Origin: Paenibacillus sp. LHD-117
GTDB lineage: Bacteria > Bacillota > Bacilli > Paenibacillales > Paenibacillaceae
NCBI RefSeq assembly: GCF_030929555.1
Contig: NZ_JAVFVT010000009.1
Span: 1 to 64,000 of the forward strand
Reading direction: 5' to 3'
Length of the DNA: 64,000 bases
Shown here: positions 35,271-44,997 of the stretch, piece after piece
Layout: each line of letters begins with the position of its first letter
Position numbering within the stretch: position 1 is the first letter of the stretch
The notes under the pieces: generated by a model
Seen by the model: the letters and a program-made list of their open reading frames with translations, nothing else
Databases searched by the model: none
Told to the model about the DNA's origin: nothing
Made by a program: the position numbers and the translations under genes

Positions 35271-36320
35271 CTATTCGATCACGTAAGCCAGCAGCAGCGC
35301 GGCGGTGTTCACGACCGCGTCCTTGTGCGTCCGCTCCATGCTGTGCGAAGCGTGAACGCCGGGTCCGAGCAGCGCCGCACGGATGTTGCTGCCACCGTGA
35401 AGCGCCGCGGTCGCATCCGAGCCGTATCGCGGATAGATGTCCACCGCATACGGCAGCTGCTCTCGCTTCGCGAGCTCGATCAGCCGCGTCGTCATCCCGT
35501 AATCGTACGGTCCGCCGGAGTCTTTGGCACAGATGGAGACATGCCGCTCCGATCCGGACAGATCGTCGCCGAGCGCGCCCATGTCGACCGCGATCAGCTC
35601 CGTGATGTCCTGCGGAATATACGCGTTGCCGTGACCGACCTCCTCGTACGTCGAGATGATCAGCTTCAGCGTATGTTTTGGCGTACGGCCTTCGCGCCTC
35701 AGCCATTCCATCAGCCCGAACAGCGCCGCCACGCTTGCCTTGTCGTCCAAATGGCGCGACTTGATCCAGCCATTATCCAGCACGCGCGTGCGCGGATCCC
35801 ACGAAATAAAATCGCCCACGGAGATGCCCAGCTTCTCCGTATCTTCCTTGGACTTCACCGTTTCGTCGATGCGGATTTCCATGGCCGCCTCCTCCCGTTT
35901 CGCGTCGCGGGAGTCGACATAGACGTGGACCGACGGCTTCGTCGTGAGCACGGTGCCTTCGTATTTGCGCCCGTCACGCGTGTGGATAAGGCAATATTCG
36001 CCCTCCACGCTCTGCATGTCGTAGCCGCCGATCGGCGTGAAACGAAGCATGCCGCTCGACTTGATCGACCTTACCATCGCGCCGAGCGTATCGACATGCG
36101 CGGAGATGCCGACGACCGTCGAAGGATCCTCGCCGGGAATCGTAATGATGCCCACGCCCTTCGGCGTCTGCTCCATCGTATACCCCAGCTTGCCAACCTC
36201 CTCGCCAACGTAACGCATAATGTCCATGCAATAGCCGCTCGGGCTTGGGATGGCGAGAAGCGTCTTCAATTGATTTACGATATAATCCGCATCTAATTGC
36301 GGTTTCAGTGGATTCGACAT
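35271..36320 (-). CDS. M42-family metallopeptidase (aminopeptidase/cellulase-M type)
   Basis: 349 residues from the ATG at 36320 (AGAGAGGA 9-10 bases upstream); the frame extends to 36596 but without homology. Di-metal ligands of the family are visible: SAHVDTLG, RHLDDKASV, STYEEVGHG and a C-terminal GPGVHASHSMERTH. M42 enzymes trim N-terminal residues from peptides as large cytoplasmic complexes. The sequence also resembles the M42 member of NAGGN osmoprotectant loci, but none of the partner genes are here. Confidence 0.92.
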   Translation of the reverse strand: MSNPLKPQLDADYIVNQLKTLLAIPSPSGYCMDIMRYVGEEVGKLGYTMEQTPKGVGIITIPGEDPSTVVGISAHVDTLGAMVRSIKSSGMLRFTPIGGYDMQSVEGEYCLIHTRDGRKYEGTVLTTKPSVHVYVDSRDAKREEAAMEIRIDETVKSKEDTEKLGISVGDFISWDPRTRVLDNGWIKSRHLDDKASVAALFGLMEWLRREGRTPKHTLKLIISTYEEVGHGNAYIPQDITELIAVDMGALGDDLSGSERHVSICAKDSGGPYDYGMTTRLIELAKREQLPYAVDIYPRYGSDATAALHGGSNIRAALLGPGVHASHSMERTHKDAVVNTAALLLAYVIE

Positions 36321-36429
36321 TCGTCCAGTTCCTCTCTTCTTCTCCCTGCAGGGATTGCTGCCGCGCTTCGCTCTATTGTAGCTTTTCGGCCGGTCCGGTT
36401 TCAATCCGGGCAGTCTGGATTCGGGCGCA

Positions 36430-36466
36430 AAAAACACCGAAGGATCGCCCCTCCGGCATTTTTTTC
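36430..36466. terminator. Weak hairpin with T-runs on both sides
   Basis: ACCGAAGG / CCTCCGGC arms (6 of 8 paired) flanked by A-rich sequence on the left and ATTTTTTTC on the right. It could terminate transcription coming from the ThuA operon on the minus strand. Confidence 0.4.
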
Positions 36467-36510
36467 TCTTCGATTCGGTTTCTTCGGATGATCTCCTTGG
36501 TTGCCAAACT

Positions 36511-36702
36511 ACACGTCTAATCGAATCTCTCTGCCCTGCTCGGCTGATTGATAGATGGCCGACAAGATGCGAATCATGCCCGCTCCACCGAAACATCGCA
36601 CACGGCGCTAATCTCGACGTCCGGGGACGATAGCCAGCCTTTCATGTGGGCATGCTTCAGAATGCCGCCAACGCCGATAATGCCCAGCTTCAGCTTAGCC
36701 AC
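36511..36702 (-). pseudogene. Gfo/Idh/MocA oxidoreductase, internally deleted remnant
   Basis: GTG start behind AAGGAGGGG, immediately after thuA. The first 42 codons are a clean Rossmann N-terminus (KLKLGIIGVGGILKHAHMKG, then CDVSVERA) that hits TGA. From the same point another frame gives the typical C-terminal end MIRILSAIYQSAEQGREIRL followed by a stop. Roughly 900 bp of the usual gene are missing between the two; the junction is near 36577-36585. ThuA and Idh/MocA genes are common operon partners, so the intact gene probably acted on the same sugar or polyol. Confidence 0.8.
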
Positions 36703-36705
36703 GGA

Positions 36706-37449
36706 TCAAACCCCTCCTTGAACGGTGGATCGAATGGTCTCGAGCGGCTTGGCGTTGCCATATGCCGGCTTTTCGCGTTTCGTCGGCGCTGCCCATAGAG
36801 CGGCGTTGGCAATAATCCGTCTCACTTCGTCTTGGTAATAGGTCGGGAACGTTTCGTGACCCGGCCGGAAATAGAAAATCTTCCCCTGGCCCCGGTTGAA
36901 GCAGCAACCGCTGCGGAACAGCTCCCCGCCTTCGAACCAGCTGGCGAACACGAGCTGGTCAGGCTCGGGAATGTCGAAGTGCTCCCCGTACATCTCTTCA
37001 TGCGGAATTTCGAAATATTCGCCGATGCCTTCGGCAATCGGATGGCCCGGCGAGATGACCCATACCCGCTCCTTCTCCCCGGCTTCCCGCCACTTCAGAT
37101 CGCAGGATGTGCCCATGAGCAGCTTGAACACTTTCGAGAAATGGCCGGAATGCAGCACGATTAGCCCCATGCCTTGCCATACGCGGTCTCGCACTCGCAG
37201 CACAATGCGGTCATCTACATCGTCATGCGCGCAATGCCCCCACCAGATCAGCACGTCCGTCTGTGCGAGCCTCTCCTCGGTCAGCCCGTGCTCCGGCTCG
37301 TCGAGCGTCGCGTAGGACACTTCGAAGCGCTCGTCGAAGCTTGCGCCGATCGCCTTGTGCAGCCCGTCCGGATAGATGCGGCGAACCTCCTCATTCTCTC
37401 TCTCATGACGGAATTCATTCCAAACCAACACTCTCGTTTTTTGCTCCAT
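36706..37449 (-). CDS. ThuA-domain protein
   Basis: 247 residues, a glutamine-amidotransferase-like fold of the ThuA family. Visible: VLVWNEF near the start, [28 protein letters not shown] and [11 protein letters not shown] near the end. Family members are linked to trehalose and related disaccharide catabolism; the reaction is not firmly known. AAGGGGAG precedes the ATG. Its operon partner is the decayed Idh/MocA gene; the AraC gene at 37605 is divergent and may regulate it. Confidence 0.9.
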   Translation of the reverse strand: MEQKTRVLVWNEFRHERENEEVRRIYPDGLHKAIGASFDERFEVSYATLDEPEHGLTEERLAQTDVLIWWGHCAHDDVDDRIVLRVRDRVWQGMGLIVLHSGHFSKVFKLLMGTSCDLKWREAGEKERVWVISPGHPIAEGIGEYFEIPHEEMYGEHFDIPEPDQLVFASWFEGGELFRSGCCFNRGQGKIFYFRPGHETFPTYYQDEVRRIIANAALWAAPTKREKPAYGNAKPLETIRSTVQGGV

Positions 37450-37604
37450 TATTATTCTCCCCTTCGTTTGTTGTCGTCTTCTCCCCGTGTCTTCTCCCTC
37501 GCTGTATAACGTGTTACTATACTATTAACTATACCAGCAGCGTTTGGCGTTTCCGATGGATTCGTTTGTCGGAAAACTATCTTTTTTTGTCATGGAGGTT
37601 CCCG

Positions 37605-38513
37605 ATGTCCATCGCCTACAGAGAAGAACTCGTCGACTACCAAAGCCCCCTCCTCCGCATGAAAATATGGGAGCTCGGGTACGACGGCACCACCCTGCCC
37701 GCGAACCGGTTCGCGCCGAGATACGACTGGCATTACCACAACGAAGCCGAGCTGGTTCTTATCCTGAGCGGACAGAAGGACTTCTGCATCGGCTCCAAAA
37801 CCTACGAGCTAAACGCCGGAGACGTGGCGATCGTCGGCCCGTCCGAGCTTCATTCGGCGGCCATGTTCAGGAAGACGTTCCGGCAGATCGTCTGCCAATT
37901 CGACCTGGAGCTGTATCTGGACTTCTTCGCGGCGCCTTACATTTATTTCTTCACGGGTATGTCCGAGCCGCTAAGCCGCTTCAATCAAAAGCTGCGCGAG
38001 GATCCGGACCTCAACGGCCGAATCGCCGACGCTCTGCTTCGCATCCACGAAGAAAACAAAGCACGCGAGCCCGGCTACGAGCTGGCCGTCAGCATGCACA
38101 TGAAACAAATCATGCTGCTTCTCCTCCGATGCTCCGACATTTCGCTCGGGAATGGCCATGAGCTTGAGATGCTGCGGCCAATCTTGAACTACGTCGAGCA
38201 AAACTATCGGGGCGACATCGATCTGGGGACGGCTGCCCGGCAGGCGAACATGAGTTATTCGTACGCGTCCAGGCTGTTTCATCAAACGATGGGGATCAAA
38301 TTCTCCGAATATGTAGGCCGCAAGCGAATCCAGGCCGCGCAGCGGCTGCTCGCGACAAGCGACAAGAACGTCATCGTCATCGGAGCGGAGGTCGGCATCC
38401 CGAACACGGCCCACTTCTACCGGCTGTTTCGGAAGCTGAATGACTGCTCGCCCGACCAGTTCCGGCGCCGCTCGAAAGATATGAAGCCGGCGATCGCTAG
38501 TGAGAACGACTAA
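37605..38513 (+). CDS. AraC-family regulator, divergent from thuA
   Basis: 302 residues from the ATG preceded by GGAGG and a 6-base spacer; the frame extends back to 37263 but antisense to thuA. Cupin sensor (about 30-110; WHYHNEAELVLILSG) and AraC DNA-binding domain (about 195-292; QANMSYSYASRLFHQTMGIKF and GAEVGIPNTAHFYRLFRKLNDCSPDQFRRR). Probably controls the ThuA operon. Confidence 0.92.
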   Translation: MSIAYREELVDYQSPLLRMKIWELGYDGTTLPANRFAPRYDWHYHNEAELVLILSGQKDFCIGSKTYELNAGDVAIVGPSELHSAAMFRKTFRQIVCQFDLELYLDFFAAPYIYFFTGMSEPLSRFNQKLREDPDLNGRIADALLRIHEENKAREPGYELAVSMHMKQIMLLLLRCSDISLGNGHELEMLRPILNYVEQNYRGDIDLGTAARQANMSYSYASRLFHQTMGIKFSEYVGRKRIQAAQRLLATSDKNVIVIGAEVGIPNTAHFYRLFRKLNDCSPDQFRRRSKDMKPAIASEND

Positions 38514-38624
38514 AGACCTTCGCCATCTAACGGTCACAAAACAGGGCTTATACGCTATAATGGCTGAAGGCACTTACTAGACGCACATGTCGCTGACGCA
38601 ATTGCAAGGGGGTATGCAGGTTCG

Positions 38625-39194
38625 ATGCAGAGCAAGATGTTCCACTTAACCACGGCAAGCTTTGAAGTGTTATCCCCGAACGTCCAGAGGGAAATCTATC
38701 AGGAATTTTACCGTTATGTGTATCCCTCTATCATCTACATGGTGCAGGATCACGCGACAACCGAGGATGTCATTCAGAACGCCTTTCTGAAAATCATCCG
38801 AAATGTCCCGCAAGCCGAGAGCGAGGCGCATCTAAAGGGTTGGATGAAGGTCGTCGTGAAAAACGAAATCTATAATTATTTTCGAAAACATAAAAAAAAT
38901 CGCAACGTTATCGATTCGGACAGTGTTTACATAAATGAAAGCCCGGAGCTGGCGACGGACACGTCCGCGCTGGAGAGCGAGATCGAAACCAAGCTTATGG
39001 CGGAGGAGCTCGCGGCTTGCTTGACGGAATTAAAGCCGGAATACCGCGCCCTCATCGAGCTCAGGTGGAAGCAGCAGCTCAGCTATCGGGAGATGGCCGC
39101 GGAACTGGATACGACCGAGGATAAAGTCAAATACAAGCTGTACAAAGCCAGGGAAGCCATGAAAAAAAGATTTTCGAAGAGATGGGGAGATTAG
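38625..39194 (+). CDS. ECF-type RNA polymerase sigma factor
   Basis: 189 residues with sigma region 2 (about 20-95; DHATTEDVIQNAFLKIIRN) and region 4 (about 130-182; LKPEYRALIELRWKQQLSYREMAAELDTTEDKVKYKLYKAR). The ribosome-binding site is AAGGGGG, rather far from the ATG (about 13 bases). A TATAAT at 38556 may belong to its promoter. The next gene starts 1 bp after its stop and encodes a probable anti-sigma factor. Confidence 0.92.
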   Translation: MQSKMFHLTTASFEVLSPNVQREIYQEFYRYVYPSIIYMVQDHATTEDVIQNAFLKIIRNVPQAESEAHLKGWMKVVVKNEIYNYFRKHKKNRNVIDSDSVYINESPELATDTSALESEIETKLMAEELAACLTELKPEYRALIELRWKQQLSYREMAAELDTTEDKVKYKLYKAREAMKKRFSKRWGD

Positions 39195-39195
39195 G

Positions 39196-40005
39196 ATGAA
39201 GCGCGAGGAATTCGACCAGTTGTTCGATCATGCCTTCGAAGACGCGGCCCGCAGCTCCGAATTCATACCCGACCCCGAACCTTCGTGGGCTAAAGTCGAG
39301 AAGAAGCTCGCGAAACGCGCGAAAGTAAAACGCCTGCTCAAGCTGGCTCCCTACTTGGCCGCTTCCTTCTTGCTCGGGGCCTACATCTTCGGTACGCCCG
39401 CCGTATCGATTGCCTTCCAGCCTATCATCAAAGCCGTCGCCACGATCAAGGACGGCGTCGTCGAGATTACGGTCGGCGAGCAGGAGAACGCGAATACGAT
39501 TCCGAAGACAGCTCCGCCTCCGGGTTATGAAGGGGATGGCGGAACTTCGGGCAGCGACGGCCAGGATGTGCCCGGAGGGGGAATGGAGCACAAAGTCTAC
39601 GACACGCCGGAAGAAGCGGCCGAGCATCTTTCATTCCGGCAGCCCGAGATCGGGTACGTCGCCGAACCATTCGAATTAACGAGCGTGGATACGTTTCGGA
39701 TGCACGATATGGAGAAGGCGGACCAAATGTCCGTACTGTACGAACGAAAGACGGGCGAATACGGGCTGTACCGCATTACGATCAAAAAGTTTCTGCCGGG
39801 CACGCTCATGAAGATCACATCCGGCAATTCCAAGATCAAGATGGAGACGATTACCGTAAACAAATACGAAGCCTACCTCCAATTGACCTCGGACGGAAGC
39901 GCGAGTCTGCAATATTTCGTGGACGATCTCCACGTGTGGATTCTCGGCGCGCTTACCGGGGACGAAATCATCGCGATCGCGGAGAACCTCCGGTTCAACA
40001 AGTAG
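39196..40005 (+). CDS. Membrane anti-sigma factor with DUF4367-like outer domain
   Basis: 269 residues. Cytoplasmic N-terminus of about 50 residues, one membrane helix (about 53-75; LAPYLAASFLLGAYIFG), and an extracytoplasmic part with a Gly/Pro linker and a DUF4367-like domain (about 135-268). Gene order and spacing (ATG 1 bp after the sigma stop) indicate that it holds the ECF sigma factor inactive and senses an envelope signal. Confidence 0.82.
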   Translation: MKREEFDQLFDHAFEDAARSSEFIPDPEPSWAKVEKKLAKRAKVKRLLKLAPYLAASFLLGAYIFGTPAVSIAFQPIIKAVATIKDGVVEITVGEQENANTIPKTAPPPGYEGDGGTSGSDGQDVPGGGMEHKVYDTPEEAAEHLSFRQPEIGYVAEPFELTSVDTFRMHDMEKADQMSVLYERKTGEYGLYRITIKKFLPGTLMKITSGNSKIKMETITVNKYEAYLQLTSDGSASLQYFVDDLHVWILGALTGDEIIAIAENLRFNK

Positions 40006-40019
40006 AAGCCGGAACGAAT

Positions 40020-40044
40020 AGGGGCTGTCACGGGACAGCCCCTT
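40020..40044. terminator. Terminator after the sigma/anti-sigma operon
   Basis: Stem AGGGGCTGTC / GACAGCCCCT with a short loop, followed by TCCTTGC. Compact GC-rich hairpin between convergent genes; the T-run is weak. Confidence 0.55.
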
Positions 40045-40080
40045 CCTTGCGTGCAGCAACGGATCGGACAGCGGCTTAGA

Positions 40081-40560
40081 TTAGCTGGTCAAGTACGACG
40101 CCGAATATTCGACAACGGATTCCGTCGTGCCGCCTTGCGTGACGTAATGCGTCACTTTCGCCCTGTAGTAATAACCCGCCGTCACCGTCTTATCGACGTA
40201 GCTCGTCAAGATACTCGTATTCGCGGCCGTTAATGTCGTGGACGAGCCGACATTCGACCAGCTCGTGCCTGTGTAACGCTGAAGCTGAACCGTTGCCCCG
40301 GCCACGGCTACCGTCGTCTTGGCGGTGGTCGTTACGGAAATTCTGACGGTACCGTTGCCATTGCCCGTCAGTTCAGCCGACGACGCGTACAAATACGCGT
40401 AACCTTCGTAAACCGCCATTTCCTCCGGCGTATTTGGCGGAGCCGCAGTTAGCGGGACTGCCGTCTCCTTGGCCGCGTAAGCGGCTTGCATGCCGGCCAT
40501 CATCGCGATGACGAATGCAAATGTTAGTACGATCGACTTGCTCAGGGTTCTCTTAACCAT
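40081..40560 (-). CDS. Small secreted protein of unknown function
   Basis: 159 residues from the ATG with GAGGG about 9 bases upstream. Signal peptide ending at AYAAKE (about residue 30). The mature part is Thr/Ser-rich and beta-strand-like (TVRISVTTTAKTTVAVAGATVQLQRYTGTSW...). Similar small exported proteins are common in Paenibacillus; resemblance to DUF6147-type proteins is possible but not certain. Confidence 0.65.
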   Translation of the reverse strand: MVKRTLSKSIVLTFAFVIAMMAGMQAAYAAKETAVPLTAAPPNTPEEMAVYEGYAYLYASSAELTGNGNGTVRISVTTTAKTTVAVAGATVQLQRYTGTSWSNVGSSTTLTAANTSILTSYVDKTVTAGYYYRAKVTHYVTQGGTTESVVEYSASYLTS

Positions 40561-40651
40561 GACAACCATCCCTCTCGATTGTGAGAATAGTCCTACGAAG
40601 GGTATAACGCCTCAATCGAGGATCAGGTTGTCCATGTCGAAAAATAAAAGA

Positions 40652-41113
40652 TTATTTCGCGTCGCGCGCCAATTGCGTGATGAAAAAACCAGGCGCAACC
40701 TCTAACTGGCCGTACTCCTCGAACCCGTATCGCTTGTATAAGGCGATTGCCGGTTCGTTGGCCGCACCGGTACTCACGACTGCTCGTTTCCCCGCGGCGC
40801 AATGCCGAAGAACATGCTCCAGCAGCTTCGTCGCGATGCCTCTCCGGAAACGGTCCGGATGAACGACAAGGCGGCAAATATCGATTTCATCCGCTTCTGC
40901 CGCATACGAGATGACGCCCGCCAGCTGCCCTTCCTCGTAAAATCCGACAAACTCCTCTTCGGAAGCCATAACCGATTCGGGGGTATCCTTCAAAGCGGGA
41001 ATGCCGTCGAAGCCGATAAGCTCCGCCTCGACGCGATACGACGGAAGCTGCACCGCAAGTATGGCTTCCGCATCCGCCATGTTTCGATGTTCGATGCGTT
41101 GAATCATGGGCAT
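40652..41113 (-). CDS. GNAT-family N-acetyltransferase
   Basis: 153 residues. Acetyl-CoA binding loop HPDRFRRGIATKLLEHVL and the C-terminal NEPAIALYKRYGFEEYGQLEV motif are clear. It is downstream of a MarR gene by 25 bp, so the two are probably one operon. Substrate unknown. Confidence 0.9.
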   Translation of the reverse strand: MPMIQRIEHRNMADAEAILAVQLPSYRVEAELIGFDGIPALKDTPESVMASEEEFVGFYEEGQLAGVISYAAEADEIDICRLVVHPDRFRRGIATKLLEHVLRHCAAGKRAVVSTGAANEPAIALYKRYGFEEYGQLEVAPGFFITQLARDAK

Positions 41114-41138
41114 GACCCCCTCTTTCGTCCTTAATGCC

Positions 41139-41561
41139 TTATTTGAACGTCTGATTAAACTTCATCAGCAGCTTTCCGAATTGCTCGCGCTCTTCATCCG
41201 ACCACCCTGCAAGCCGTCTCGTTAAGCTGTCTTGCCGCATTTGTTTGTTCGCAAGCAGCTCTCCCTTGCCCAGGTCCGTAATTTGATACGTAAATGCCCT
41301 TCCGTCGGAAGGATCGGGCATCTTCCTCGCATAACCCTTCTGCTCCAGCACCGCCGCCTGCCTGCTCACCGTGGAGATGTCGAGCCGGAATTCGTCGGCA
41401 AGCGCCTTCACGCCGGCGGAGCCATGCGCGTGGATCTGGTGCAGCAGCAAGTAAGAGGAGCGATCGAGCGTCCAATCGCTCCGGCTTGAAGCGATGGACG
41501 TAATATGCCGCACCATGACGGCTAATTCAAGCTCGATGCTTTCGATCGATTGTTTTTGCAT
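41139..41561 (-). CDS. MarR-family transcriptional regulator
   Basis: 140 residues with a winged helix-turn-helix (about 35-105; LADEFRLDISTVSRQAAVLEQKGYARKMPDPSDGRAFTYQITDLG). First gene of a two-gene operon with a GNAT acetyltransferase; likely an autorepressor responding to a small molecule that the acetyltransferase modifies. Confidence 0.9.
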   Translation of the reverse strand: MQKQSIESIELELAVMVRHITSIASSRSDWTLDRSSYLLLHQIHAHGSAGVKALADEFRLDISTVSRQAAVLEQKGYARKMPDPSDGRAFTYQITDLGKGELLANKQMRQDSLTRRLAGWSDEEREQFGKLLMKFNQTFK

Positions 41562-41783
41562 GTCGCTTGGTCACCCCGCAGTCCTAACTGTTTGTTTCGA
41601 TATAATGATGGCTCAATAGCAACCATGGTAGCATATGCGCAGGCGATTGTCATTTGGCCCCCTCCTATCGCCCTATACCATTAATAGGAAAGACCTATAA
41701 CTTCATAGTTTCATCATTGTAAACTTAGCTAACCTATATTATATTATTAATGCAATTAACTACATAAGATCGGGGTAACCGCT

Positions 41784-43477
41784 ATGAGACTTACGATAAG
41801 CAAGAAGTTGTTCACGGGATTTATGGCCGTTCTGCTCGTACTGGTTGTCACGATCGGCATCAGCTATACCCAAATTTCGAATGTCGACCGCAAGTTTACG
41901 GATCTGATCGACGACAAAGCAAATAAGCTCATCATGATCCAGCAGCTGAACGTCAGCGTGAAGAAGGAGATGGCGGGACTGCGAGGCTACTTGCTCCTGC
42001 GCGACGAAGCCTCCCTGCAGAACTTCACGAACGCCCATACGGAATTCAAGAAACTGACCGCGACGCTCGAAGGGATCGTCAAACATCCCGAGGGGATCGT
42101 ATTGCTGACCGAAATCATCGATCTGGAGAACAAATATTATTTCTCCTCCAATAACTCCATCAAGCTGATGGTAAAAGGCGAAACCAAGAAGGCGCTTGAC
42201 CTCGTCTCCACCGAAGGCCAAAACCTGATTGCCCAATTCGATCAGAAGGCGGAAGCGTTCACGGCGTTCCAGCAAAAGCTGCTTGTGGACGGCGAACACG
42301 CGACATCAGATGAGGTCGATAAGATCAAGTCGCTGATTCTCATCCTGGGCATTGCCGCCGTGCTGATCGGCGTCGCCGTATCGTGGATCGTCGGACGCAA
42401 AATATCAAAGCCGGTGGTGAAGATCGCCGCTGCGGCCGAAGCGATCGCGGCCGGCGATCTGACCGCGAAGGACATAAGCGTGAAGGGCAAGGACGAGATC
42501 GGCGATCTTGCCCGTTCGTTCCAAGCCATGTCGGCTAACTTAAGAGAGCTTATCCATCACGTCGGCCATAACGCCGAGCAGGTAGCCGCTTCGGCTGAGC
42601 AGCTGTCGGCGACCAGCGAGCAGGCTTCTAATGCGTCGGAGCAGATCGCAGCGACGATGCAGGAAGTATCGAGCGACGTGAGCCGGCAGTTCCATCATGT
42701 CGGCGAAGCCTCGCGCACCATTAACGAAATGTCCGCGGGCGTCCAGCAGATCGCCGGACATGCCCATAGCGTGGCGGCCACAGCATCGAAAGCGTATGAA
42801 CGCGCGGCCGAAGGCGGCGATGCGGCGCAAACCGCCGTGCGCCAGATGGGCGCGATCCACGAGACGGTCACCGGACTTGCGGCGCTTATCCAAACGCTGA
42901 ACGAACGTTCGACCGAGATCGGCGGCATTCTGAAGGTCATCTCGGAAATCGCAAAACAAACGAATATCCTGTCGCTAAACGCGGGCATCGAAGCCGCCAG
43001 AGCGGGCGAGCAAGGACGCGGCTTTGCTGTCGTAGCCGTCGAAATTCGCAATTTGGCCGAATTCAATCGGCGCAGTCCGCCGAGCAAATTTCCGAATTGG
43101 TGAATGCCATCCAACAGGAGACGCGCAAAGCGGTGGAGACGATGGGCGCCGCATCCCGCGAAGTCGACTCCGGTATTGTCGCGGTAAACACGGCCGGAGA
43201 TGCGCTGGCGCATATCCAAGGTTCGGTCAGCTCCGTTAACAATCAAATCCGCGAGGTGTCCTCGTCCATCCAGCAGATGGCCGCCGGCGCCGAGCAGATC
43301 GTGCACGCCATGGGCGTCGTGTCGGGCGCTGCAGAGACGACTGTCTCCGGCACGCAGGAAGTGTCCGCGTCGACCGAGGAGCAGCTCGCTTCCATGTCGG
43401 AAGTATCCGCCTCCGCAAGATCGTTGTCCGAGATGGCCGAGCGTCTCCAGACGCAGATCGACAAGTTTAAAGTATAA
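41784..43477 (+). pseudogene. Methyl-accepting chemotaxis protein, frameshifted
   Basis: Codons 1-430 read as a normal receptor: TM1 about 8-30, four-helix-bundle sensor 32-180, TM2 about 184-203, HAMP about 204-258, then the signalling rod. At the highly conserved tip the frame breaks: after NLAE two extra bases (TT within GAATTC, about 43060) shift to a stop at 43103. From there the other frame continues exactly as expected ([19 protein letters not shown]) to 43477. The tip also reads VVAVEIRN where VVADEIRK is usual. Either a real inactivating mutation or a sequencing error. Confidence 0.85.
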
Positions 43478-43490
43478 CGAGAGACGAGCG

Positions 43491-43534
43491 AAAGCCCCGC
43501 ATGCAAGATCCACCTTGCATGCGGGGCTTTTTTT
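43491..43534 (+). terminator. Strong terminator after the chemotaxis gene
   Basis: Perfect 17-bp stem AAAGCCCCGCATGCAAG / CTTGCATGCGGGGCTTT with a 6-base loop and trailing T-run. Also able to act on the convergent response-regulator gene. Confidence 0.9.
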
Positions 43535-43554
43535 ATGGCTGTCCATGGGATCGT

Positions 43555-44997
43555 TTAACAATCCCCGATAGATTTCATTTCTCCGAGCGGTTCCTTCCGG
43601 TATTGCGTAGGGGTTTTGCCCGTTGTTTTTTTGAATATTTTCGCGAAATAAAAATAGTTCGGATAACCCGACTTTTCGGAAACCTCGTAAATCGTCAGAT
43701 CGGATTGATTCAGCAGCATGCACGCATAAGCGAGCCGCTTATCCATCAGAAATTGCATAAACGTTTTGTTCAACTCTTTGCGAAACAATTGACTGAGATA
43801 ACTCGGATTGACGAAAAATTGTTTGGAAACGCCCGTAAGCGATAAATCTTCGGTAAAGTGGTCTTCCATAAACTGCAAAATCCTTTGCAAGGTTACATGC
43901 TTGACTTCGCCCTTCTCCTTCACGAGTTCGTGATCCATTGAAGCCATCTGCATCAGCTCTTTCAGCATGTGCTCCAAATTGCCGTATTTCCGAACCAATT
44001 GCTCATAAGTAATAACAAATTCGTCCTGCGCTTCAGCTTCGTTGTAAATCCCGAAGTATAGATTGTACAGCCGCAGCGCATCGATAATTCCGAACGTTCC
44101 TTGAGCGGCAAAGCGCCTAATCTGTTCGCATACGGTATACACAATATCGGGGTTCACCTTGCTGCCCATCTTCTGCAGCAGTTCCTTCACTTCCGTCCAG
44201 GACGAGCCGGCAACGGGGCGCCATATCCCTCTTTTCCCGGTGATGAAATATTGATAAGCCGCCTCCTCCGCCTCCAGATAGGCGCCGCGCAGCTGAAAAA
44301 GCTCGAGCACGCGAGAGGATAGTCCGATACCGAGCGTCCCCGAAGGCCCCGACAAACGCTCTTGCATATGACTATAGATTTCATCCTCATGCTCCGCGCC
44401 GAACAGATACATCGTCTCTTCCTTGCCGATTGGAAGACGGATATGCGGAATGCGGACGTTCAGTATATGTTCATCTTGGCCGATGACGGCCAAGACCAAT
44501 AAGCCGACATTAGAATTCCACTCCAATCCTAATCGCGTCAACACTTCGGCCAGATAGGCTTCGTTGTCGAACCGGTCGGACAGCAGATGCAGCAGCTCCA
44601 TATGGAGCCGGTTCTCGGTCTCAGCCTGGGTTTTCTTGAATTTATCCAGTATCTCTATCAATTCATGCTGGTCGAACGGCTTCAAGCAATACCCGAGCGC
44701 CCCTTCGTTCACGGCCTGGCGAGCGTATTCGAATTCCGCGTAACCGCTAGCTACAAGGAAGCTCGTATGGCTCGTCACGCGCTTCGCGCGTCTAATAAGA
44801 TCCAAGCCGTCTATTCCCGGCATGCGCACATCCGTAATGACGAGATGAGGCTTAAGCCTCGCAATCTCTTCCAACCCTTCTATTCCGTTCCGGGCTTCAC
44901 CGACGATTTCGAATCCGTAAACCTCCCAATCGATGGAGCTTCGCATATGCTTCAAAACCCATTTCTCGTCATCTACCAATAAGACTTTATATTTCAT
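43555..44997 (-). CDS. YesN-type response regulator (receiver plus AraC)
   Basis: 480 residues from the ATG with AAAGGGGG 6 bases upstream. Receiver domain 1-120 with Asp56 as phosphorylation site (LVITDVRMPGIDG), a long middle region, and an AraC-type DNA-binding domain at about 375-475 (FFVNPSYLSQLFRKELNKTF, YEVSEKSGYPNYFYFAKIFKKTTGKTPTQYRK). It overlaps the kinase gene by 11 bp. Such pairs induce the adjacent sugar-uptake genes when the sensor detects the sugar. Confidence 0.94.
   Translation of the reverse strand: MKYKVLLVDDEKWVLKHMRSSIDWEVYGFEIVGEARNGIEGLEEIARLKPHLVITDVRMPGIDGLDLIRRAKRVTSHTSFLVASGYAEFEYARQAVNEGALGYCLKPFDQHELIEILDKFKKTQAETENRLHMELLHLLSDRFDNEAYLAEVLTRLGLEWNSNVGLLVLAVIGQDEHILNVRIPHIRLPIGKEETMYLFGAEHEDEIYSHMQERLSGPSGTLGIGLSSRVLELFQLRGAYLEAEEAAYQYFITGKRGIWRPVAGSSWTEVKELLQKMGSKVNPDIVYTVCEQIRRFAAQGTFGIIDALRLYNLYFGIYNEAEAQDEFVITYEQLVRKYGNLEHMLKELMQMASMDHELVKEKGEVKHVTLQRILQFMEDHFTEDLSLTGVSKQFFVNPSYLSQLFRKELNKTFMQFLMDKRLAYACMLLNQSDLTIYEVSEKSGYPNYFYFAKIFKKTTGKTPTQYRKEPLGEMKSIGDC

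Noticed and set aside
36321-36596. N-terminal extension of the M42 peptidase up to 36596
   Set aside because: The added 92 residues match nothing, and a good ribosome-binding site precedes the internal ATG at 36320, where family similarity begins.
37263-37604. N-terminal extension of the AraC regulator from 37263
   Set aside because: It runs antisense through thuA; GGAGG and ATG at 37605 give a normal AraC length.
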